IMG/VR virus record: IMGVR_UViG_3300037258_000223
Location: 1 to 33,362 of that record
Source of the DNA: a virus
Length of the DNA stretch: 33,362 bases
Strand: one strand, 5' to 3'
Shown here: piece after piece, positions 6,189 to 12,809 of the stretch
Layout of the letters: every line of letters begins with the position of its first letter
How positions within the stretch are numbered: the stretch's first letter is position 1
Made by a program: the position numbers and the translations under genes
The notes under the pieces: model-generated
The model's input: the letters and a program-made list of their open reading frames with translations, nothing else
The model's database searches: none
What the model was told of the DNA's origin: nothing

Positions 6189-6392
6189 TTACCAGCCACA
6201 GTAATCGTGGCCGTACAGGTCCATCGCCCGCACTTTCCTTGCGTTCACATCGTCCAAGTGCTCATCCGGCCCCAGGCCGATGTCAAAGCCGTGCTGGCAG
6301 AACGTGTCAGTTACCGGGCTTATGGTTGTGCAGCCATTGCTCAGCAGCGCCAGCAGGCTCAGAAAGCACCCGGTTTTCAATCTTGCTCCCAT
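6189..6392 (-). CDS. Putative o-spanin lipoprotein (Rz1-like)
   Basis: A 67-residue lipoprotein with signal sequence and lipobox SNGC (Cys at residue 21), followed by TTISPVTDTFCQHGF. It starts inside the preceding i-spanin-like gene in another frame, after GGAGTTACAGG. This is the nested Rz/Rz1 architecture. The outer-membrane lipoprotein would contact the inner-membrane partner across the periplasm and fuse the membranes in the last step of lysis. It is less proline-rich than lambda Rz1, so the call rests on lipobox, size and nesting. Confidence 0.75.
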   Translation of the reverse strand: MGARLKTGCFLSLLALLSNGCTTISPVTDTFCQHGFDIGLGPDEHLDDVNARKVRAMDLYGHDYCGW

Positions 6393-6540
6393 CCTGTAAC
6401 TCCTTTACTTCGGCTTTGAGATCGATATTCTGCACCTCTGCGCGCCCGAGTTTCTGTGCCGTGGACATGCCGAACAGCCCGAGCACACCCTGCACCAAGC
6501 CGGACACCGCGCCGGTTACTGCAGCCCAGAGCCAACTCAT
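6307..6540 (-). CDS. Putative i-spanin (Rz-like)
   Basis: A 77-residue protein with an N-terminal membrane helix (MSWLWAAVTGAVSGLVQGVLGLFG broken by small residues) and a following coiled-coil region (KLGRAEVQNIDLKAEVKELQDGSK). This is the topology of an inner-membrane spanin subunit, though short. Its 3' part overlaps the lipoprotein gene in a different frame. Its ATG overlaps the stop of the upstream membrane-protein gene (ATGA-type). Confidence 0.7.
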   Translation of the reverse strand: MSWLWAAVTGAVSGLVQGVLGLFGMSTAQKLGRAEVQNIDLKAEVKELQDGSKIENRVLSEPAGAAEQWLHNHKPGN

Positions 6541-6758
6541 GTGCGCGGGCCTTTCTTAAGTCCCGGCCGGAAGAGATGCCTGACATCCTTCCACTTGAGA
6601 GCCGCAAACCACAGCATGATCGGCCAGAGAAACGGGCGATAGAACAATCCCTTGATGAAATCCGGCGGACCCATGTACGCCACGAAAGTGCGGATGCACC
6701 AGCCCCACACGATGAAGCCGATGGTGTAGTAGAGAAGCAGGTCCAGCAGCGCCGTCAT
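6537..6758 (-). CDS. Small multi-pass membrane protein of the lysis region
   Basis: A 73-residue protein beginning MTALLDLLLYYTIGFIVWG. It has a first hydrophobic helix at about 3-25 and a second aromatic one at about 44-58 (RPFLWPIMLWFAALK), with a basic C-terminal tail (RPGLKKGPRT). The ATG at 6758 is chosen because AGGAGG precedes it; the frame extends to 6887 but there covers the lipoprotein ORF. Two helices with a charged tail would fit a class II holin, but other small membrane proteins nearby are equally possible. Confidence 0.6.
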   Translation of the reverse strand: MTALLDLLLYYTIGFIVWGWCIRTFVAYMGPPDFIKGLFYRPFLWPIMLWFAALKWKDVRHLFRPGLKKGPRT

Positions 6759-6865
6759 GGCCAGCAATCCTCCTGTCGAACCTGAGTGCACCGGGTATCC
6801 ATCAGCACGCAACCCGTGAGGGCAAGAACCGCCCCCACGAGCGCGGCGATGAGGATGGGGCGCAT
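6755..6865 (-). CDS. Tiny lipoprotein (36 residues)
   Basis: The ATG overlaps the preceding stop as TAATG and the stop overlaps the next start as ATGA. The peptide MRPILIAALVGAVLALTGC shows a canonical lipobox LTGC with Cys at residue 19, leaving a mature peptide of 18 residues with two more cysteines. Perfect coupling at both ends supports translation. Its role is unknown. Confidence 0.55.
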   Translation of the reverse strand: MRPILIAALVGAVLALTGCVLMDTRCTQVRQEDCWP

Positions 6866-7248
6866 TAGGCGGACGGAGCAGCGGCAACCGGTGCGGCAGT
6901 CGTACCAGACGCGGGTGCCGTTGCCAGCGAGTTGACCACGGATGTCACCAGCGTGCTCGTAGTCTTCGTGCTGATGTCCTTGCCCGCTGCCTCGAATGCG
7001 GCAGGAGCAGCTGCAATGCCTGCGGCGATAGCGCCGGAGGTGCCGCCCGTGGACAGGCCGCCCAGTGCAGCAACGCCGATGGTCGTGACGGCGGCCTTCA
7101 GATCCGTCTCGCTTATGCTCTCCAACTCCGCGAGCGCGGCCTTTACGTCCGCTTCAAGCTGCTGCCCGAGAGTAGTGCCTTCAACAAACGTGATTATCTT
7201 CTCGAAAGGCGCTTCGATATCGTCGCGGATAGCGGTCCATGTGGACAT
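6865..7248 (-). CDS. Unknown Ala-rich 127-residue protein
   Basis: Starts MSTWTAIRDDIEAPFEK after GGAGATTTCT. The N-terminal half is amphipathic helical (GQQLEADVKAALAELESI). A central small-residue stretch (VAALGGLSTGGTSGAIAAGIAAAPA) and a Ser/Thr/Ala-rich end (PASGTTAAPVAAAPSA) follow. The central segment is weakly hydrophobic and could associate with membranes. No family is recognised. It lies between the endolysin/holin candidates and the spanins. Confidence 0.65.
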   Translation of the reverse strand: MSTWTAIRDDIEAPFEKIITFVEGTTLGQQLEADVKAALAELESISETDLKAAVTTIGVAALGGLSTGGTSGAIAAGIAAAPAAFEAAGKDISTKTTSTLVTSVVNSLATAPASGTTAAPVAAAPSA

Positions 7249-7339
7249 AGAAATCTCCAAACTTGAGGGTGAAAGCCCGCACGGAATGCGCGGGTAAATT
7301 GGGCAAGAGCCGCACAAGCGGCGGGAAGCACGGCGGGGC

Positions 7340-7534
7340 TTAAGGCTTGCGCTTGTACTTGGCCGCGATGAACCTCGGGGCATGCTGGTGGATGACGCGC
7401 ACGAGAATCAGCAAGGCGATGCCGCCGGCGAGAGGGAAGGGGTCAAAGACGCCCAGGAACACCAGTTGGTATTCCGCCATCAAGATAAGGCCCAGGACCG
7501 CAGCGCCTATGAGCCAGTCGAGCCATTTGGACAT
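7340..7534 (-). CDS. Putative holin, two membrane helices
   Basis: A 64-residue protein with two clear hydrophobic helices (LDWLIGAAVLGLILMAEYQLVF and FPLAGGIALLILVRVI) and a basic C-terminal tail (APRFIAAKYKRKP). This is the size and topology of a class II holin. It lies two genes after the endolysin. The Shine-Dalgarno is weak, but the ATG is 3 bases after the stop of a 24-residue peptide gene, so re-initiation is likely. Confidence 0.65.
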   Translation of the reverse strand: MSKWLDWLIGAAVLGLILMAEYQLVFLGVFDPFPLAGGIALLILVRVIHQHAPRFIAAKYKRKP

Positions 7535-7537
7535 GGG

Positions 7538-7612
7538 CTACATCCACACCGCTGTAAGGAACAAAAGGAATGCCAGGAGGCCCATGAGAATAAGCGCCAG
7601 TTTCGCCTTCAT
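7538..7612 (-). CDS. 24-residue membrane peptide
   Basis: MKAKLALILMGLLAFLLF continues with a few residues to a stop and is a single membrane helix. GAGGGG, overlapping the endolysin stop, provides a Shine-Dalgarno 10 bases upstream. It may act with the holin or only couple translation between endolysin and the next gene. Tiny, so less certain. Confidence 0.45.
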   Translation of the reverse strand: MKAKLALILMGLLAFLLFLTAVWM

Positions 7613-7625
7613 TGGGACGAACCCC

Positions 7626-8045
7626 TCAACTGATGTCATTGAAGAATAACTGTCCCTGGATCGTAGCGCAGGGAACATGCCCCACGGCCCAATGCGGCCA
7701 CGCAGGCATGGATTGGGCGAAGTAGTAGGTTGCACCATGTGTCAGGTCGATAAGCGTCCCGGCGAGTGCTTTCTGCGCTATATCCAGGGCATCTGAGTAG
7801 GCGGGATTGCTATCGTTCAATTCCGTAATGACCTCGTAATTCGGATCTGTCGGAATCCAGCAATCAAATTGCTTCGGCTTAAGACATACGGCACGCGGAG
7901 TATCGCCCCACCAGCCGGGAGCATTGGCCCTGTTCATAATAGTGTTGGCGACAGACTGCATGCCCTCTATACCCCCTCCACGGTTTTCGCCGTAGATGGT
8001 GCGGGCGACGATGCCCATGTCAGAGAATTGTGATAAATCGATCAT
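7626..8045 (-). CDS. Endolysin, SleB-type cell wall hydrolase (Hydrolase_2)
   Basis: A 139-residue enzyme with the Hydrolase_2/SleB signature: VARTIYGENRGGGIEGMQSV followed by VANTIMNRA, then FDCW. The Glu of GENR (residue 20) is the expected catalytic acid. The family cleaves peptidoglycan glycan strands. The ATG at 8045 overlaps the stop of the upstream gene (ATGA); the frame extends further upstream but this start gives the usual family length. There is no signal peptide, so release needs a holin, matching the small membrane proteins downstream. Confidence 0.88.
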   Translation of the reverse strand: MIDLSQFSDMGIVARTIYGENRGGGIEGMQSVANTIMNRANAPGWWGDTPRAVCLKPKQFDCWIPTDPNYEVITELNDSNPAYSDALDIAQKALAGTLIDLTHGATYYFAQSMPAWPHWAVGHVPCATIQGQLFFNDIS

Positions 8046-8398
8046 TTGTGAAGCACCAGAAATGCCGCCAGGACTCCAAGCGCCGAGATCGCGGTGCTGA
8101 TAAGGCATGCCTGCCATCTTGCTATAGCCTTAATGACCCTAAGTTCCGTCTCATGCGATTGCAGTTTTTTCTCGTGGGCATCTCTCTCGGCCGTGCAATC
8201 ATCCTGGTATTTCTGTGCCGTTGACTTCATGTCAGCCTGAACCGTCTTGATGATCGCAAGCTGCTCGATGGTCTGCATGTAATGCTGAGACCGTTCCTGT
8301 GCGGTTTTCTCGTTCCATCCATTTTGACCGGCAAGCGTTCCCTGGATCGTCGATAAGGTCGTTTCAATGCTTGACAGCCGCTCGATTACTTCCGCCAT
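8042..8398 (-). CDS. Coiled-coil protein with C-terminal membrane helix
   Basis: A 118-residue protein starting MAEVIERLSSIETTLSTIQ, with a long helical, heptad-like region and a C-terminal hydrophobic helix (WQACLISTAISALGVLAAFLVLHK). The layout resembles XhlA-type phage membrane proteins that assist lysis. The start at 8398 has GGAG at a 7-base spacing; longer in-frame starts exist at 8440 (ATG) and 8464 (GTG) without clear signals. It is coupled to the endolysin by ATGA. Confidence 0.65.
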   Translation of the reverse strand: MAEVIERLSSIETTLSTIQGTLAGQNGWNEKTAQERSQHYMQTIEQLAIIKTVQADMKSTAQKYQDDCTAERDAHEKKLQSHETELRVIKAIARWQACLISTAISALGVLAAFLVLHK

Positions 8399-8481
8399 GT
8401 CATTGCTCCGTATGTCAATAAGCCTGAGCCGTCTTTCCATAGATGCTTCACTTGCCCGCTCCACGAGGTTGCCCGTTTTTC

Positions 8482-9711
8482 TTAGTAACTCCCGAAGTAT
8501 TTCTGAACGTAGAAAGCGTCCACAGGCAATGCCGTGGCGATGGTGTTTGCAGAGGATAGTACGACATTCCCCGAGCAGACATTGCAGTTCGGGAAGAAAG
8601 CGTTATTGATGGTCAGGTTTGTCGCCTTGAACCAATAAAGCTGATTGCTTTCAATGTTGTTGCCGAAGAACACGGAGCCGGATTGGCCGTATTCGTTCCA
8701 TACGTAGGCCCCGACATTCTGAGCGAAGACAGGCAGGCTGCCGCCTACGACGCCGGAGGAGACGACGGTATTGCCTGAGTCCGTAATATTGTTACCGGCG
8801 GCGATGGCGACGCCGTAATTGGTGGTGTCGAGAACGACGTTGCCGGTGACGTTTATGTATTGCGACGTGTTCAGCGCAGTGTCACCGCTGCTGCCGTCTA
8901 CGATAATCCCTCCGCCGCTATAGCCGTTAAGCGCGGGGTCAAGCGGGTATGCCCCAAGGATCAGGTTACCGCTGACCGTAATGGGGCTGCCCGACGTTCC
9001 TACGGCCTGATAGAGATTGATGACATCGTTGACGTTGCTCGCATAGGGCGCGTCTATGAAGGCGTTGTTGGTGATGGACGATCCGGCAAACGTACCGCCG
9101 TTGAACTGCACGGCATGCACCGCGCCGGAGCCGTTGTGATTGACCCCGATATTGGCGTTTACGCTGACAATCGTCGTGCCGTTCGTCTGGTTGAAGTAAA
9201 TGCCGGACGTGTTGGAATAAACGTTGTCATGGAGGTTGTTATAGGTTCCTGTCCCAGCGGCAACGTAGAAATTCTGAGGATTAGAGCTTGTACCCCAAGC
9301 CCGGTTGTCGCTGACCTCTACGCTGCCGGTCCCGTTGTTCTTGATGATTATGCCCGGACCATCGAGAATGCAGCCGGTAATCAGGACCGGTGTGGATACT
9401 CCGCTCCCGATAGTGATGACCGGCGTGCCGGAACTCAGGGAGTGGAAGTCCCCCGTGTAAGTCCCTCCGCTTGAGATGGTAAGTGGGCCAGAGAAAGTAA
9501 TGCCCGCTTCAGAGTGATCTACCAGCGTATTTTGGCAACTTGCCCAAGGCTCATTCTTCTTGCAGAAGGCGACGGCGAGGTTGTTCCAGTTAACGACCGG
9601 AATCTGGGCATAGAGGACATAGCCTCCTGCCGTGGGATAGCCACCTATCGCTATGGCGCCCGACGCGAATAGCGCCAGGAGCGCCGTCAGGAGATATAGA
9701 ACCCTCCTCAC
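8482..9711 (-). CDS. Beta-helix (pectate-lyase-like) protein with Sec signal peptide
   Basis: A 409-residue protein starting at a GTG that overlaps the stop of the large fibre gene (GTGA). Residues 1-21 form a strong signal peptide (RRVLYLLTALLALFASGAIA, cleavage after AIA). The rest is Asn/Gly/Val-rich with repeating short strands (VEVSDNRAW, ITNNAFID, INVTGNVVLD, ISDSGN-type turns), the hallmark of right-handed parallel beta-helices used by tailspikes and polysaccharide lyases. It may bind or degrade surface glycans. An exported tailspike is unusual; it could instead be a secreted surface-modifying enzyme of the lysogen. Confidence 0.75.
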   Translation of the reverse strand: MRRVLYLLTALLALFASGAIAIGGYPTAGGYVLYAQIPVVNWNNLAVAFCKKNEPWASCQNTLVDHSEAGITFSGPLTISSGGTYTGDFHSLSSGTPVITIGSGVSTPVLITGCILDGPGIIIKNNGTGSVEVSDNRAWGTSSNPQNFYVAAGTGTYNNLHDNVYSNTSGIYFNQTNGTTIVSVNANIGVNHNGSGAVHAVQFNGGTFAGSSITNNAFIDAPYASNVNDVINLYQAVGTSGSPITVSGNLILGAYPLDPALNGYSGGGIIVDGSSGDTALNTSQYINVTGNVVLDTTNYGVAIAAGNNITDSGNTVVSSGVVGGSLPVFAQNVGAYVWNEYGQSGSVFFGNNIESNQLYWFKATNLTINNAFFPNCNVCSGNVVLSSANTIATALPVDAFYVQKYFGSY

Positions 9712-12710
9712 CGGCCGACCGCCTGCAACTGCGAAAGCGAGAATGTGGAGTTGTAGATTTCAATATCCTGCATCCATCCGTCCAGGGTCTGTGCCGCCGC
9801 GCCGTCATCGCCTATAGTTTCCTGCGTGATGCCGGAGGGAAGCGCGGCCGCTGCGAACGTGCCTGCCGTATCCGCCGTGCCGTTCGCCACGAAGCTGTTT
9901 GCGCCCGAGCTATAGGACAGGGCCGCTTTAAAGACCGTGCCGGGGGTCACTGCCGAGAGCGCGCCGCCGGAAGTATAGGCCGTGCCGCTGATGACGATCT
10001 GCGCTTCCGGGACGCCCGTGGCGCTCAGGATGATCTTTATCTGGTTGCTGGCCGTGCCGTCATTGAAAGATACAAGCGTCGTCGCGCGGCAGGTATTGAT
10101 GTAGGGAATCACCGCCTGCACGTAAATCGTGCCGTTGGCGGAACTAAACCAGGGGATGCTGGTGACAGTGGCGGAATCGATATTGCGCGTGACCGAACTT
10201 GCGGTCGTGGGGATGTAGGAAGTGGGGACGCAACCAAGTTCAACGTCCATCCCCCAGTCATTCCATGTCTCGGAAGTGCCGGTGTAGCTGTTGCCCAGTG
10301 AAGTGCCGGTAGCCGGAGCGGTGGCGACATTGTTTCCGGCTATTAATGGTCCTGTGTTGGTTTGGCTTGAATCGACCGAATACGCCATGTAGGCGCGATA
10401 CCAGCCGTTGTTGATGGGCCGCACGCCAAAGGTGGAGACTAAGCCGTTGGCCTGCACCGCCCCCGCCGTAGTATCAAGGGTAATCCATGGGTCGCCTCCG
10501 GAATTTCCTATGCCGCGAAGTGACTGATAGCGCTGCGTGCCTCCTTGCCCGAAGAATGAGAAAGCATAGGTGTTGGTCGCGGTGAGATTGGTGCCGGCCA
10601 CATAAATAGAATGGTGCGTCGTCGCGACCGTTCCCTCATTGATTTGCGTAGCTGTCGCCGTTCCATCGGGGGCCGTAGAACTATTGTTGGTAATTGTGGC
10701 ATTTAAACCACCCCATCCAGCCGTTCCAAAAGTGGAATAGAGCCCGATATTCGTGCGCGCCTCTTCAATCTCCAGCCCGTTCAAGGCAAGCGTAGCCGGG
10801 TTGTAATCGAAGCGCGGAGTATTCGCCAGTACACCCGTGACCAGCGTGCCGGAAGAGTTGTATTCCGTGGCCGTTGTTCCCGAGCGCGTGAACGTGACGC
10901 TCGACGGCAGGCTGGCGTTCATGAAGTATTGGGAGGCGATGGGGAGCAATCCTACGCAGGAAGACACCTGGTAAACACCTGCGCTCAAATAGCTGATGGT
11001 GCAGCCCTGATTGCTTTGCAGTGTTATATCGTTGCCGTTGCCGATCTGACTGGTGGAGGAAAGCTTGACGGGGCCGGTGCAATTATTCTGTGCGACGAAC
11101 GAAAAGCCGCTCCCGAAGCCCGAGGTGCTGGTGGGCGGAAGCGTTGCCGCGACGCCCGTGGCGTTGCAGAAGGGGATGATTTGCCCGGCATATGTTGCGA
11201 GGATGGTGGCGGTGGACGAAGTTATGGGTGGGTTAAGAACGGGCTGCGCAAGGCTGAATTGGCCGCCAGAATTCGTGAAATTGGGGCCGAGCGACGTTGC
11301 ACCCGTGCCTCCGACAGTTGTGGCCGCCAAACCTGTAGCGGCCGTAAGGTTCGGTGCCGCACCGGGGGGCGCTACCCAAGTTCCATCGCCGCGCCAGAAA
11401 GTGCTGCTCGACGCGGACGTACCGCTATTCATCTGATTGACCGATACATTCCCGCTCAAGTCGGAGAAGCCAAGCTGCGCCAGGACTTGTTGCCCGGTTG
11501 CGTTGATATATTGCACGACTTGGTGTGCGGTGGCCGACGCCAGCGAGAGAAGGCCGCCCAGGTTCGATGTGGTGGGCGCGGGAATTGTGCTGGCGGGCAG
11601 GGTGCCCGTCACATTGGCGGCAGGGATGTTCGTAAGGGTATTGCTGGAGCCATTTATCGTCTTGTTCGTAAGGGTCTGGCTATCCGTCGTGCCGACAATA
11701 TTGCCCGTAGGGCCATTCTGGAAGGCGGCGCTTCCGAACAGGGAGCCGTTGGATTTTGTGCATGTCGTCGCCACTGCCCCGGCTGTGGTCGTGCAGTCGC
11801 CCGTTAGAGCAGGCATTTGCGCCGCCGTAGCCGCTCCGCTCAAATCAGAAAATCCAAGCTGGACAAGTACCTGCTGACCGCTGGAATTGATATACTGCAC
11901 GACCTCATGGGCTGTGCTGGAGGCCAGGGAAAGCAGGCCGCCCAACGCCGAGGTTGTCGGCGTGGGAATCGACGCGGAGGGTACGGCGCCGGTCAAATTT
12001 GCCGCGGGGATATTAATGAGACCGTTGACCGAGCCGCTGATTGTTTTGTTGGTAAGTGTTTGTGTGTCGCTTGTGCCTACAATGGCCCCTGATGGCCCCG
12101 TATCAAACGCCGCTGTGCCAAAAAGCGTGCCATTTGACTTCGTGCACGTGGTCGCTGCTGTCCCGGACGCGGCAGTGCAATCGCCGGTAAGAACGGGTAG
12201 GCGACCCGCAGCGAGCGTGCCGCTACTAATATTCGCCGCATTGGTCGTATCGGTCGTAGCCGATGCCACCAAGCCAAGATTGGTGCGCGCCGTGCCGACA
12301 TTTGGCAAATCGGACAAATTGCTTGATGCTTGCAGCGCCCCGCTTACGCTACTGGATAAGCCTGAAATTACGCCTGCCGTGACGAATTGCCCGACCTGCG
12401 CCCCGGCGGAATGCGCCGCCGCCGTGGTTCCTTCAATTCCCCTTGTGATGGTGTAGATATTTCCGGATATGGCGGTCACCATCACGATCTCAGGCGGCGA
12501 GCCGGAAGAGTCCTGAATTGTCAGGCGAAAGGGCGTTGTGCCGGGGAAGTTTGTCGTCGAAGCGAGCGTTAACGTGGTATCGGTCGAGCCTATCGAGGTC
12601 GCAAGCGTGCTGAGGGCAAAGTTCGAGTATTGTTCCGCATCCGACAGCGTTGAGAATAGCGCCACAGCGCCCGCCATGACAGCAAGCATTGCAAGCCGGA
12701 TACTGCGCAT
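9708..12710 (-). CDS. Large tail-fibre/adhesin-like protein with signal peptide and LamG-like C-terminus
   Basis: A 1000-residue protein with GAGGA before ATG. Residues 1-25 look like a Sec signal peptide (RLAMLAVMAGAVALFSTLSDA). Residues about 171-298 and 299-420 are two copies of a 128-residue repeat (LTGDCT, TTCTKSNG, TLTNKTI, IPAAN, LGGLLSLAS, QLGFSDLSG). The central part resembles fibre-shaft sequence. From about 600 a DUF-like carbohydrate-binding region with FTRSGTTATEYNSSG and a C-terminal LamG/concanavalin-like jelly roll (about 845-1000, ending DIEIYNSTFSLSQLQAVGR) follow. These are receptor-binding designs. Five or more paired cysteines are in the repeats, consistent with an oxidising compartment. 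Confidence 0.8.
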   Translation of the reverse strand: MRSIRLAMLAVMAGAVALFSTLSDAEQYSNFALSTLATSIGSTDTTLTLASTTNFPGTTPFRLTIQDSSGSPPEIVMVTAISGNIYTITRGIEGTTAAAHSAGAQVGQFVTAGVISGLSSSVSGALQASSNLSDLPNVGTARTNLGLVASATTDTTNAANISSGTLAAGRLPVLTGDCTAASGTAATTCTKSNGTLFGTAAFDTGPSGAIVGTSDTQTLTNKTISGSVNGLINIPAANLTGAVPSASIPTPTTSALGGLLSLASSTAHEVVQYINSSGQQVLVQLGFSDLSGAATAAQMPALTGDCTTTAGAVATTCTKSNGSLFGSAAFQNGPTGNIVGTTDSQTLTNKTINGSSNTLTNIPAANVTGTLPASTIPAPTTSNLGGLLSLASATAHQVVQYINATGQQVLAQLGFSDLSGNVSVNQMNSGTSASSSTFWRGDGTWVAPPGAAPNLTAATGLAATTVGGTGATSLGPNFTNSGGQFSLAQPVLNPPITSSTATILATYAGQIIPFCNATGVAATLPPTSTSGFGSGFSFVAQNNCTGPVKLSSTSQIGNGNDITLQSNQGCTISYLSAGVYQVSSCVGLLPIASQYFMNASLPSSVTFTRSGTTATEYNSSGTLVTGVLANTPRFDYNPATLALNGLEIEEARTNIGLYSTFGTAGWGGLNATITNNSSTAPDGTATATQINEGTVATTHHSIYVAGTNLTATNTYAFSFFGQGGTQRYQSLRGIGNSGGDPWITLDTTAGAVQANGLVSTFGVRPINNGWYRAYMAYSVDSSQTNTGPLIAGNNVATAPATGTSLGNSYTGTSETWNDWGMDVELGCVPTSYIPTTASSVTRNIDSATVTSIPWFSSANGTIYVQAVIPYINTCRATTLVSFNDGTASNQIKIILSATGVPEAQIVISGTAYTSGGALSAVTPGTVFKAALSYSSGANSFVANGTADTAGTFAAAALPSGITQETIGDDGAAAQTLDGWMQDIEIYNSTFSLSQLQAVGR

Positions 12711-12809
12711 AAATCCTCTTCAGTTTTATAGGTTGCGACGAGCGTTAGAAGCAGGGCCGCCTCGGCCATTCCCGCCTAACGTCTTGTGAAATGCGAGTCA
12801 GAGCAACCA
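12711..12809. other. Structured intergenic segment between fibre genes
   Basis: Three nested inverted repeats: GGTTGC (12731-12736) with GCAACC (12803-12808), CGTTAG (12743-12748) with CTAACG (12776-12781), and GGCCG/CGGCC (12755-12767) with a 3-base loop. No T run follows, so this is not a standard terminator. The end near 12711 carries the Shine-Dalgarno of the large fibre gene. Confidence 0.4.

Noticed and set aside
7249-7339. Two small hairpins (GCCGC/GCGGC and CCCGC/GCGGG) between lysis genes
   Set aside because: No T run follows on either strand, so I do not call them terminators.
10929-11807. Plus-strand frame of 292 codons opposite the fibre gene
   Set aside because: The minus-strand fibre with repeats is clear; the opposite frame is low-complexity Arg/Gly/Ala.
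12743-12781. attC-like GTTAG ... CTAAC element
   Set aside because: The order of the core boxes is opposite to an integron attC site, and there is no integrase or cassette nearby.
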